Shown piece after piece: positions 24,801 to 35,100 of a DNA stretch of 64,000 nt. The stretch spans positions 12,467,611-12,531,610 of the forward strand of contig OZ017801.1 of assembly GCA_963969395.1 (NCBI GenBank), given 5' to 3'. Numbering within the stretch: the stretch's first letter is position 1; each line of letters starts with the position of its first letter. A program made the position numbers and the translations under genes. The notes under the pieces were generated by a model. It ran no database searches. It saw only the letters and a program-made list of their open reading frames with translations, and had not been told where the DNA came from. The stretch comes from Pseudoscleropodium purum (lineage: Eukaryota; Streptophyta; Bryopsida; Hypnales; Brachytheciaceae).

Positions 24801-25579
24801 ACCGACGCTCGGCCTTGCCATCTCCTCCTGCGATACAATTGAGGAAGACACATCGATTCATTCAAATGGCGGGCAGGCAAGCATGCAGTTTACCGATCGT
24901 AATTAAGTGAGCTAGATCCGCCATCAGTTTTCAATCACTGACAGCTAGGACTACAATTCCAATTGATGTTACATACAGCATAGGATGGCCCAAAACTTTT
25001 TTGCGAAAGCCAGTGAAAACGGCCAACTTAACCAAATAGTTATTGTACATACCCCGGACAGAACTTTCTCGTTGGGTACAATTGCATTCCCAATTCAAGA
25101 CGTTGTGAATACTACTCGAAACTGGCAACTGATCAAATGAATATACAAGCGCGCGATACCCTTGACAGAACTTTAATTCGCGGTGGGTGCACGTGCTGCA
25201 GCAGCTAGATGACTTTACTATAAAACTTAGTCTAGAAATTGCGAAGTTAGTTATTGAATACAGTTATATAGATCTGCAGCATAGTAAACGTACCCTTGAC
25301 TGTGGTTTCGCTTAGGATTTGCGAGACGCTTATCAAGCGGAGGAGTCGTTCCAGATAATTCACGTTGATGGCCTTCCCCGGAATCGCTTTCGCTGCGATT
25401 TCGGCCGCGGTCAGCTGTGCGCCATCGCCGGCTCCAGCCAGCGCCTCGAACACGTGGAGGCGGGCGAGAGCTGCAGTGGCGCCGGGCACTACCGACTTGG
25501 TCACCAAATCAAACGCGCCAAGCCTCGCGCTGTCGATTTCGTGGACGCCATGGCGTGAGAGAATGTCTTCGCTGCCCAT
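21881..25579 (-). CDS. COMT-like class II O-methyltransferase, paralogue 1
   Basis: Coding exons in gene order: 25579-25294, 24827-24532, 24344-24194, 22826-22759, 22186-21881; 368 aa with GT-AG introns throughout. It has an N-terminal plant-methyltransferase dimerisation domain (about residues 20-110), then a SAM-binding fold with D-A-G-G-G-L-G (207-213), GDFLESVP and DAILMKNVLHDW. The catalytic base is His271; Glu299 (ENVLPE) and the Glu of the ARERT segment (about 332) sit at the spacing of the catalytic-site acids of alfalfa COMT (His269, Glu297, Glu329). Such enzymes transfer methyl groups from SAM to hydroxyls of phenylpropanoids, flavonoids or alkaloids in the cytosol. The substrate is not predictable here. 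Exons are much richer in G+C than introns. Intron 3 (1.37 kb) contains a MITE and about 175-bp internal repeats missing from paralogue 2. Confidence 0.93.
22930..23280. repeat. Tandem repeat in OMT1 intron 3, about 175-bp unit
   Basis: A unit containing CATGGGGTCA(A/G)ATT, AACAGGATTCCTG and GATGCAAATA occurs at about 22938-23112 and 23113-23280. A third fragment is at about 23735-23775. OMT2 intron 3 has one full unit (41212-41387) and a partial one. Confidence 0.6.
23523..23698. mobile_element. MITE in OMT1 intron 3 (AATGGCGG family)
   Basis: Left end GATATTTCATTAAAATGGCG and right end CGCCATTTTAATGAAATATC are inverted repeats; imperfect pairing extends to about 45 bp (GGCATTTTT against AAAAGTGCC). 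The centre has a small hairpin around AGATTTCAGAC/GTCTGAAATCT. The element is absent from the corresponding intron of OMT2. Confidence 0.8.
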
Positions 25580-25679
25580 TCAATTCTTCGCAGGTACCAC
25601 TCGATCAAGTGCTGATGAATTGAGGCAGCTAGTGGCGCACTTGTATCGATCTGCGAGGTCGACGAGGACTGAGTAGCAC

Positions 25680-26476
25680 GAGGACTGAGCAAAAGAGTGT
25701 AAGGTAGTCTGCTCTTATAGCAACCTCTTTTAAGCCTACCTAACTCATCGTTGAACTCACTCTCATAAGCATTTCGAGGAACATGTGACTTAGTCAAAGA
25801 TACGGAACACATTTAGAGCATGGTTGCTTTAAGAACATATAACACCTTCATCATGAGCTGGAGGTTTCGTAGTATTCCGACACTCTAGTTATATTTTACA
25901 ATTTTCAAAGTTGAAGTGAGAGGATAGTTTGGAGGAGATATTGGACTCACCTTCAATCCTAGACCCTTGAAGCATGAAATATCTCAATTTTTCTTGGTTG
26001 ATTTAAACATTCCTCACTTCTCATTAGATTCTTTTAAAAAAGTTGTGGGTCTTTTGATTCATAGAAATATTATTTCAAGGTCAAATATTAGAGAAAATTT
26101 TGGGCTTGTACAAGTTTGTTTGACTTTAGACCTATTTGACTTTAGACCAGTAGTCAAATGTGACTAAATAAAATTAAAAATATCACAATAATTTAAAAAA
26201 ATCAAAATTTGACATAACACCCAATTGATTTCATCAAATTTCAATTTTTTTTAAATTAAAATAATATTTATTCAACCACAATTGACTATTGGATCAAAGT
26301 CAAACACTCTTTTATAGACCCCAAATTTCCTCTAATATTTTTTATGTGTTGAAAATAGAAATGTTAGAAGTAGGTGTTTTTCCTTTGATATATGTCATTT
26401 TGAAACAACTCTTATCTCTGGGAAGAACTCTTAAAGTCTAGAATATTTTATGTTAAAAGCACTTTTTTCACTTTAT
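25680..26476. other. Upstream flank of OMT1, no gene
   Basis: The first 100 bp upstream of the ATG match the OMT2 flank (probable 5' UTR and core promoter). Similarity ends near 25690. The rest is AT-rich with no supported ORF. Confidence 0.5.
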
Positions 26477-26891
26477 GGGCAATTTCGTTAAAATGGCTTT
26501 ATTCTAAATGCCATTTGTACAATGCTTTCTACCGCAAGGGGCCACGAAACACTTCCGTATGTGCGCATGGAAGGTATAGGCATGTCGAACCTCTCACAAA
26601 ACCAACAGAATTCACAACTCCACCACCTTTTTTTTCCAAAAGCAATCCCATTTTTGTTGAGATTTTCAACCTTCCATCCAAACCATGGTTGTCATACTGG
26701 ACAAGTTACTATTCATTTCATGTCCTGTAGGACGAGTTATTATTCATCAAATGTACCTAAAAGGTACATTTGATGAGTAATAACTCGTCCTACCGGACAT
26801 GAAATGAATAGTAACTTGTTCAGTATGACAACCAGGACAAAAACAGTTTCCCATCATTTTACCAAAATACCGCCATTTTAACGAAATTCCC
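26477..26891. mobile_element. AATGGCGG-family MITE carrying a nested hairpin
   Basis: Left end GGGCAATTTCGTTAAAATGG and right end ending ATTTTAACGAAATTCCC are inverted repeats. The interior (TGCCATTTGTACAATGCTTT, ACCGCAAGGGGCCA, GTGCGCATGGAAGG) is shared with copies at 30134-30417 and 50154-50407. Compared with those, this copy has a roughly 150-bp insertion at 26687-26833. No ORF; non-autonomous. Confidence 0.85.
26687..26833. mobile_element. Near-perfect 147-bp foldback nested in a MITE
   Basis: Two arms of about 72 nt are reverse complements with about three mismatches, meeting at GTACCTAAAAGGTAC with almost no loop. The outer ends are GGTTGTCATACTGG and C(C)AGTATGACAACC. The related MITEs at 30.1 and 50.2 kb lack it, which gives an empty-site comparison. 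No coding potential. Confidence 0.9.
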
Positions 26892-27639
26892 TATCTTTGA
26901 TTTTTTCTTTAGCCCTAGAATACCAAGTTGGTTACTGTAGAAATCACCCTTTGGGGTACCATGTGAATCATCTGCTTAACCCCTAATGATCCAAGTGACA
27001 ATTTTCTTGTCAATACCCCCTTTTTTTTCCATTTTCAAAGTTTGAGTTTTTCTTAATAAAAATGATTTTCAGAAAATAGATTACGTTATAAATGCAATGG
27101 TGGTAGTTTTGTCAAATTCCAAGTTAAACTCTACATTGTGGATTTTAAAAAATCGAGTGGTGTAGTATAGTTCAGAAGCTCATTTTTTTTGTTTAATTTG
27201 AGCATGAACTAAAAAATCATCCAACTAGTGCGATTGTAGCCACCCATCTCAAAAAAGGCAAATCCAAAGAGGTCAAGAAGAAGACAAATGTGCCCATGCT
27301 TGTTTTTCTTAAAAATATGGCATTCATTTCAATGACTATCGTGCATTGCAAGCTCCACCAAAAATTGCAAAATGACCACAATGTTGTGTACTCTCTTGTC
27401 TTTCATTGAGCACAAAAGATCATCATTTCAAAATATTTTTCACTAAGAAATACTCCTTCAAATCGCATTGCTGTATTTTTCCATTGACCTACACAAATAA
27501 AACTTCAAACTAAAATATCTACTAAATTATGCAATCAAATAATCTGAATTTCTTTTAGATCGGTGCTCACTTTCAATGTGAACTATAAGATCCTATAATT
27601 ATATTCTATCTAATTTCAAGAAAAAAATGAACAAACAAA
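26892..27639. other. AT-rich stretch, nothing recognised
   Basis: No ORF above background, no inverted repeat that I could confirm and no match to another part of the window. Confidence 0.4.
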
Positions 27640-29830
27640 TTGCTCAAGCTGTTGACAATTGAGGATCATTCTGAAAGTACTCCCCCCCAGCCAAGGCCTT
27701 GGCCATTAGGAGTTAAAAAAATTCGAGAGCACTCATTTGAGGTCAAAGTATTGTGCAAGACCTCCCCTTATCACACAAAATTCCAAGGATGGTACACTAT
27801 TGTCTTACATAGAAGGGTTCTTTGTCATCCATCAACTCAAGTTTTTTGGTGTGCTTCTTCTTTTTCCTCCTTGGAATTCCTAATGAGTCCTTTGCACAAG
27901 ATTGACACCCATTGATGTTATTCATTTGCAAGCATACTGCTCTTGACCTCTAAGACAAGGGCCCCTTGAATCACCACAAAGCATCTTGGATGCAAGCTTG
28001 CCCATGTATTGTAGACTACTATAACATCAATATTTTTTTGTTGCACAGCTCTTGGAGAAGGGATCCTATACAAAGACCCATGCCCTCCCATTCAAGAATG
28101 TTACGAAAGAATAAGATGGCAAAACTAAGAATTAATTGATTGCAAAAGAATAATTGATTGGGAAAAAGAATAATCGACTACAGAAGAAGGATATCAATCT
28201 GCAAGGTATTTGGGTTCATCACAAATGCAAAACTGTGGATGGCAGGCTTGTATTTTGCCTCAGTTTGCAATGAAATTCTGTTTCAATTGTTTTAAAAAAT
28301 TAAATTAAAAAAAAAACACAAAACCTATTGCAACAATTATGCGGTAGATTGATTAGCCCAATCTAAGCTCATCAGTTCGTCCATCACTATGGCTATCGTG
28401 GCTTCCTTCAATGTGTGGAGGGATATTGCTAAAGACTATTGTGTGCAGAATTGCAAAAGAGTGAGCTTCATATCAATGCAGGTGTTGCGCAGGATTGACA
28501 TCCATATGAAGTGGGTTCTTATGAAATAGAGACGTTGACATGACAGGTGGTGATACACTGCTGTGGACTTATTTGATTCCTGGAAGTTATATGCACCGGT
28601 CTTCTCCTTTTGACATCAGATAGAATTTTGGGGGGCTTTTACAGATCCCTTACGCGGCAATCAATTGTACAATGAAGATTCGTGTGTTATTTTAAACTAT
28701 TTTAAAACAATTTAATCCGTGTAGATTATTTAGAAGATTCACTATTATAATGTGAAAAATTGACTAAGAATTTTGCAGTTCTTGCATCTTTTGAGCTCAT
28801 TGTCATTATAATAAGAACAATGTGACCGTAAGGCTTTGTTTTTGAATATATAATCTACATAAGTCTAACCTATATAAACCTAACTTATTTAAGTCTAACC
28901 TATCTAAGTTTAACCACTCCTCACACACACATCCGTCCTTCAACCAATCAGATCCCACTCCTTTGACGAGGAATTTTATTTATTTATAATTTAATTTTTT
29001 TAAAGTTGATTTTTTCTTAAAAAGAAAAAAAGTCAGAGAAAGAGTCAAACTAGTTGAACCCCCCTTCAATAAGGATTTCTATTTATTTTTTAATTATAAA
29101 AAAAGACAAAGAAGCCATCTAGCTTACAAAAAGGGTTCGACCAATGCAAAGTCATTACTATAGTCTCTATCCAAAAGGACAAAGCCAAAAAATTGTCACA
29201 ATTAGATCAATTTTTTAAAATTAAATTAAATATTTTGTGCCCCCCTAATTTAGTGACCCTTGTCATCAAATCACCTAATCAAGAGGCCATTTCCTATTTG
29301 TATTTTTGCTAGGCTTCAAGGGAGATATTTGATATAGGTGATCTCTCTATACATATCCATATCCAAAGGTTGTATATCTATCTCCTCAATCTATATACCA
29401 TATACGCATTCTATATATATGTATATCTCATATATCAAAGCACCAAACGACCAAGATTGTTTCCAATTAATGGTGAATGTTTTTTAAGATCAATGGCAAT
29501 AGAGAAGGGGGGAAATTTTTTCTTGAGAGGGATCCAATGACTAAAGTATTTTGATAGCGGGAGAAAAAGTAAAAAGTAGAGATGCATCTTTTTGTTATAT
29601 TGTCATTTTTGTCATTTTTTCCAATGACAAGAGCTCATTTTCATTCACTTCATGCCTAGTGCAAAATTGTCAAGAAGATTAACATGTGCAAACTATTAAT
29701 ATATATTTGAACCTTGTAGGACAAAGATGAATGAAATCTGGTAGTGGGTCAAATGGAAGGTTGCCTTTTGACGGTGGTTTTGTGTATTGGCATGGTTGTT
29801 ATGATAAAGGATGCAAACTTAAACTTTCAA
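27640..29830. repeat. Duplicated block, copy A (partner 45480-47250)
   Basis: Colinear similarity to 45480-47250 runs through GAGTCC(C/T)TTG(C/T)ACAAGATTGA, TTGC(C/A)TAGCTCTTG-like, CCATTCAAGAA, GTTATTTTAAACTATTT and GGTCAAATGGAAGGTTGCCT landmarks. Divergence is considerable, with several indels. It contains the MED33 exon-10 fragment at 28199-28428. No intact ORF. Confidence 0.7.
28199..28428 (+). pseudogene. MED33 exon-10 fragment A
   Basis: 28199-28233 matches MED33 exon 10 at 8150-8184 with about four differences (core GCAAGGTATTTGGGTTCATC). 28318-28341 matches the next exon bases (AAACCTATTGCAACAATTAT). 28366-28428 resembles the following AGCTCATCAGTT...GGCTTCCTTCAA segment. An A-rich insert of about 85 bp separates the first two parts. 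No splice sites or flanking MED33 exons were recognised, so this is a non-functional fragment. Confidence 0.85.
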
Positions 29831-29889
29831 GTCAAAATTTAAGCTTTTTCTTGAAACTCAACTTCAATATTGACATAGATTTATGGTAG

Positions 29890-30590
29890 AAATATCTATT
29901 TTGGATAGCCCCATGCTATGGCTTTATAGGTTGATTTATTATGGACAATTGTTGAATGCACTATTCATTGAAAAAAATTCATTATTTGCACCTTCTCATC
30001 TACCCATCTCTCTTCCTTCTTGGCTTAGCAAGAAGTAGTAAAGCTATCCATAATAGGTGAGTCTATAGGACCATAATGGGTCCAAATGAAAAATCAACAT
30101 TTTTATTGAACAAAATATTCATTCTTAAAAGATGGGCAATTTCATTAAAATGGCGGTATTCAGGATGTCATTTGTACAATGGCAGCTTATTCCGAATGCC
30201 ATTTGTACAATGCTTTCTACCGCAAGGGACCATGAAACACTACCATATGTGCGCATGGAAGGCGTAGGCGTGCCGAACCTCTCATGAAACCAACAGAATT
30301 CACAACTCAGCCACCTTTTTTTCCAAAAACAATCCCATTTTTGTTGAGATTTTCAACCTTCCATCAAAATAGTTTCCCAACATTTTACCATAATACCGCC
30401 ATTTTAACAAAATTCCCTACAAGGAAAAAAATTGTTCTTTTTTGCAATCTTCCTCATCCTTATTTTTGTACACCAATTGAACTCAATTTTTCTATGACTT
30501 TCCTACATCATATAGGCTAAAATGCTTAAGTTATCCAAAATAGGTACTTCTATCCTAAATGTCAAAATAGGGAGAAGTATCATTTAGAAA
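29890..30590. repeat. Copy of the interior of the 13.5-14.7 kb element
   Basis: The sequence aligns with the reverse complement of about 13960-14330: TAGTTGAATGCACTATT-like, TCTCTCTTCCTTC, AGGTGAGTCTAT and AAAATATTCATTCTT blocks. It is interrupted by the MITE at 30134-30417, after which the match continues (AAAAAAATTGTT, ACATCATA, AATAGGTACTTCTA). Confidence 0.7.
30134..30417. mobile_element. AATGGCGG-family MITE, simple copy
   Basis: Ends GGGCAATTTCATTAAAATGG and CCGCCATTTTAACAAAATTCCC-like are inverted repeats; the interior is shared with 26477-26891. It sits inside the repeat at 29890-30590, and the 14-kb relative of that repeat shows the uninterrupted site. Confidence 0.85.
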
Positions 30591-30976
30591 GATAAGGTAG
30601 GAATTCCATAAATGGAGAGGCCCCTCTAATGGCACAATAGGGTGTCCTATAACAAACAATAGCTCGCTCTATTGTTGATTGAGAAAGATTTAATTGGCTC
30701 ACACTTGATTAGGAACAAGCACCACAAGTAGCCATTTTAGGTGAAGCTATGAGATAGGAATGGGTTTAGTTGAAAAAAATCCACATCTATATTGAATAAA
30801 ATATTCATTTTCAAGTATTTTATTTATTTTTAATTTTTTATTCTTCTTCATTCTTCAATTTTGACACATATTGAAATCATTTCTCAACAAATTCCTCATA
30901 TCTTGCAAATTGAAATGCTTAAATGATTTGTTTATGATATTCCTACCTTATTTAGGTGAACTTTAACACATACTAA

Positions 30977-31329
30977 GGGGCGCTTCACACATGAGCCGAC
31001 TAAGTCAAGAGGCCATGGGAGTTTATAGCCAAACTTTGGGCAAGAGTCCAAAGAAATGGGCAATAAATGAACAATAAATGGGCAATTTGACGGACTCTTG
31101 ACCAAAATTTGAATTGCCACTTTGTGGCGACTAAAACTTTGATCAAGAGTCCGCCATAAGACCATTGCCACATAAGAGCTTAGGCTTCCATGTAAGCACT
31201 TTGGAGTGCAACAAACTTTAGATTGTGCCACATTGTGTAAAGGGTCGAGAAGCCAAAGTCAGAGTTTCTAAAATTTGATTGGTGGAGGCCGACGGACTCT
31301 CAACCTTGGGCCCATGTGTGAAGTGGCCC
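30977..31329. mobile_element. PIF/Harbinger-like (Tourist-type) MITE
   Basis: A 353-bp element with termini GGGGCGCTTCACACATGAGCC and GGGCCCATGTGTGAAGTGGCCC-like, flanked on both sides by TAA (30974-30976 and 31330-31332). A 3-bp TAA/TTA duplication with G-rich termini fits PIF/Harbinger. The ORF across it (30932-31231, -) has no recognisable domain. It lies exactly where similarity to 57.6 kb resumes. Confidence 0.7.
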
Positions 31330-32698
31330 TAAGAAGGATATCACACACACAAATAGCTGTAAAGCTGAAAGGGATCTTGCCACACAAATAGCTGGGTCAA
31401 TCAAAGGCCAACTACCAAAACATATGGAAAACGTTTGTGGATCTGCAAGTGTACTTCTCTGCCATGCACCTGATTGCAAAGCAATTTCAGATTACAAAGG
31501 CATACCAATATTGAAGAAGCTTCTTTTTTATTTTGTGAAACATGGACAATTTCCATTGACAAAGAAATAGTATAGAGGACCAGAGGAGAGCCTCCCTGTG
31601 AGGTTCAAGAAACTTTTTGAGTTTTACCTCCTATCTTACTTCAATTCCCAAATTGAACCAGTTTTTCAAGTGTGGAGTCCAATTATTTTTCTCTATTTTT
31701 GACTCAGAAAAAATTTAGAGATTTTTCACCAGTTTTTTTGCCAATGTTTCCAATTTGCAACCGGGTTTTTCCCAATTCCACGAGCTAACTTTGTACTAGC
31801 CTTTGGTTCTTCCCCAACATTAGGGGCATACTTCACAAGTTGGGAAGGGACAGTTACCCACTATGTTAAGGTAGAACTACCCATTACCACCCTGATTCGC
31901 AATCTGACTATATTGGAGCCAACTCTAGGAAAGACACATATTTTTCAGAGGTGTGCTTTTGTTTCAGGAATCAAATCCAAGTGGAATTACAATTTTTCGA
32001 TAAAAATTGTAATTTCTGTGAATTTCTGAAGTGAAATTGCAAAACCGTCACTAGACTAGATTCATAAACGTCCTCTTACAACTCAATACCGCTTTCCAAT
32101 GTATCTAATAGCACTTGAAAATCCACCAATCAGTAATTGACACGTTATCTTTTAATAGCATTAAGAAACTACTCGTCAGAATCTGAAGCGGATTTGCATG
32201 TTTTTATGACGGAATGGGGACAAAGCTGTAGACCACAGAATTGAATCACTGACGGAATTGGGCAGTTCTACCTTATGTGTTACAATCCAGTTTATGTTCA
32301 CCTTCCGTCTCGTACAACTGAACATCCATTTTGCATTTCTACTAGTTCTATGCTACAGTACACTCAACTAATCAAATTAGTTTTGTTTTGATTCAAATTT
32401 TAAAAACGAACTTAGTTGCAAACTTGAAAAGGACAAAAAAAACCCAGATTTCAAGCTTCAAATCCAGCAGATCAGGCCTAAGGTTGGAATTAAGTTAACA
32501 CCCCCTTCCATGTTGGGTTGTGGGAGTGGTTGGTAATTGGTGCCTCCACCTTAATCGAGTTTTTAATTCATACTTGATTGCTCTGATTTTATGAATGTGC
32601 TCTGTAACAGCTTGCCTTGACAAAACATTCTAACGACTTAGCTGGTTGGTGAGTGAGTAGGTAAGTTTGACCTGGCCAGAGCGAGTACAGAAGGATAG

Positions 32699-32735
32699 TT
32701 TTTTTGTTTTTGTTTTTTGTTTTTTGTTTTTTGGG
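32699..32735. repeat. (TTTTTTG)n simple repeat
   Basis: Short T6-7G iterations, about 37 bp, within the duplicated block. Confidence 0.8.
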
Positions 32736-32951
32736 TTTGACACACACAAGTAAACGGTTGCTTTACTGCAAGAAAGGACTGAGAAGAAGAACCAGCCACA
32801 AAGCAACCTTGGGGGGCCAGTGAATAACTACTACAAATACAAGAGTACCAAAGTTTGACCCCTGAGCTCATCTACAGATGGAGAAGTCACAGGACCACTT
32901 CAAAACAAGGTTAACTTTAACTTTGTGGCACTCAGCTATCATACAAAACTG

Positions 32952-33311
32952 ATATTTTGTTAAAATGACGGTACAAGTAGAACCTCTCTTACTGCAACAT
33001 CTTGTACTGCATAATATGCAGTAAGAGAGTTAGCAAAGAGTAGGTGGATTTGCACATGCAGTGAATATGGAGAGACATGTATTCATGTGTCCCCTTTGGA
33101 AAAGACATGTGTTTCTATGAACTCTCTAACTTAGAGTAAACCTCTTTTAGTGCATAAGTCTTGGTACCATGCACTAAGAGAGGTTCTATTGGTATTTCAC
33201 AAACTTGATATTCTCACTTTTAAATCGTGCGGTTTGTAATTTATACCTTTCTTAGAATTGAATGATGGAAAATGGCATATAGAATATTGCCATTTTCTAA
33301 TGAAATTTCCC
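32952..33311. mobile_element. AATGGCGG-related MITE with nested inverted repeat
   Basis: The outer ends are ATATTTTGTTAAAATGACGG and a right end of ATTGCCATTTTCTAATGAAATTTCCC type. Nested inside, TAGAACCTCTCTTACTGCA (32978-32996) pairs with TGCACTAAGAGAGGTTCTA (33170-33188), marking a second inverted-repeat element of about 211 bp. The duplicate block at 58.9 kb lacks the whole insertion. Confidence 0.7.
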
Positions 33312-35100
33312 ATACAAGCAATCATTTGAGTGGTGGTACCATATGATGCAACCGACATATAGAAGAAAAGGGAGAAATTAAAGATTAAGTGACATGGACC
33401 TTTGCTTTCAAATTTGTACTAAAGAGTGAAATTAGGTTGCCTCTCACTAATTTCTTGACATTTCACACTATACAAATATTTATTACTATTGTACAAGAAT
33501 GCACTACTTTTGAAATAGGCAGTGTTGTAATTGAAACTCATGATTGAACCTCCATGTGTGCAAATGAAAAATATATCTAGAAATATTTGTTGACTTTGAT
33601 GGCTTGTAAAGTTAGTAATTTTCTTAGGGTAAGGCAACATAATTTCACTAATTAGTGTAAAAGTAAAATTTATGCACTGACATGATAAACCAACAATGTG
33701 GGTCATATAGTCAATTAGCCCAATCCAATTAGTCACCTAATTTTGTCATCTACAAGACCCTCCCATTAGCATTAGTTTGCCACCCATTTCCAAAGAGTGT
33801 GCAAGTTATGTACATCAAGCAAGTAATTGTGAGTGTAATTATCAAGAAATGAGACCAAGTTCACATTTATTTAAAGACGGTTTAAGGTTAATAAAGATGA
33901 TTCAATAAATGTTGAGTTGGGTGAGCCTAATTGTAAATAAATTGGCTCTCTTGGCTTGGGTGGGCACACAACGTGGTACGAAGTGACATAGTTGTGTTAC
34001 ACATTCCTTGCCTAGTCGATGAAATTCATTTGCAAGTTTGAGAAAGTGTGGTTGAGGACTCCATTCTTTGGTATTAGAGTGAATAGGACTATCACTTGGC
34101 ATCTTTAAAAATCCACATGTGGATCATTTACAATGTAAAATAGCATTCTTTGTCTCCTTGGTGTTGTACATGTTAGTTCTTTCTCCAGGGTGCAACTCTT
34201 GGCTTTTGCAGTTTGTTCTCTTATTTCTTGGAATAAACTGCAGGTTTCAAAAAAATAAAAATAATTGTGAATAAATAATTGTGAGAATAAATTATAGATT
34301 CGGCCAATAAAAGAAGTACTTTTAGAATGTCAAACTTGTGCTTTTAAACCACTCACTCAAAGGAATTAAGGTGGTAGGTCATTGATTTTGAAGCTTTCTA
34401 AGATTATCATAACTTCCACCCTTCCTCCACCTACTACTGGTTTTCTATTTGGGGTTTGAAAATTTGTATCAATTCAAGTTCTTATATGAGTTCACTTGTA
34501 TTAAACCAATTCACCTAATTCTTTCTCTGAAAAATACTGGCAATTGAATCCTGGTCCAATGTTGGGTTGGCAGGTGTTTGTTTTGTTTGCTCTCCCAAGC
34601 CACTTGTGGCTGGCAGCCTTGTACCTTTATTCTTGCAATGAAATTTCTCATTTCATTTGTGTAAAACAAATACAGACAACAATCATTACATTGCACAAGA
34701 TATCCAAACAAAGATATCCAAATTGCAAATCTGAGTGGTGATATCAAATAGACTGTTCTACCTTAGATCCAATGGCTTGGTTTACAGAGCAATGATGGTG
34801 ATTTGATCATTTTGTCAAAAAAAGGAAAAAGAGGCCTCAATTACTTTTCCTGCAAAGTGGTCAATTAGCCTCAGTTCCTGTCCTGCAATAAGCGTAGCTC
34901 AGAGGCCTCACTTGTTGTCAACAAGCTCCAATTTCAAACAATGCAGTTACCGTAGTACATGGGGGGCTCAGCCAAAATATATTACATGTAGCTAAACTCT
35001 CCAGTCTGGATCTTAGGTACATGGCTTTGTCGAAGTTTACACATTTACACAATAAAATAAACGCAAGCCGCTCCTGCTCAGCGAGACTTCTTCTTTGTAC

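Larger units (their letters stand above)
31331..35100. repeat. Duplicated block, copy A (partner 57590-61800)
   Basis: Several colinear matches: 31331-31510 with 57599-57750, 32545-32680 with 58780-58890, 33330-33710 with 58985-59335 (long and clear, including ATATTTATT, GCACTACTTTTGAA, TTGACTTTGATGGCTT), 34790-34925 with 60755-60905, and 35040-35100 with 61720-61785. Non-matching stretches between them mark later insertions or loss. No gene is preserved in either copy. Confidence 0.65.
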
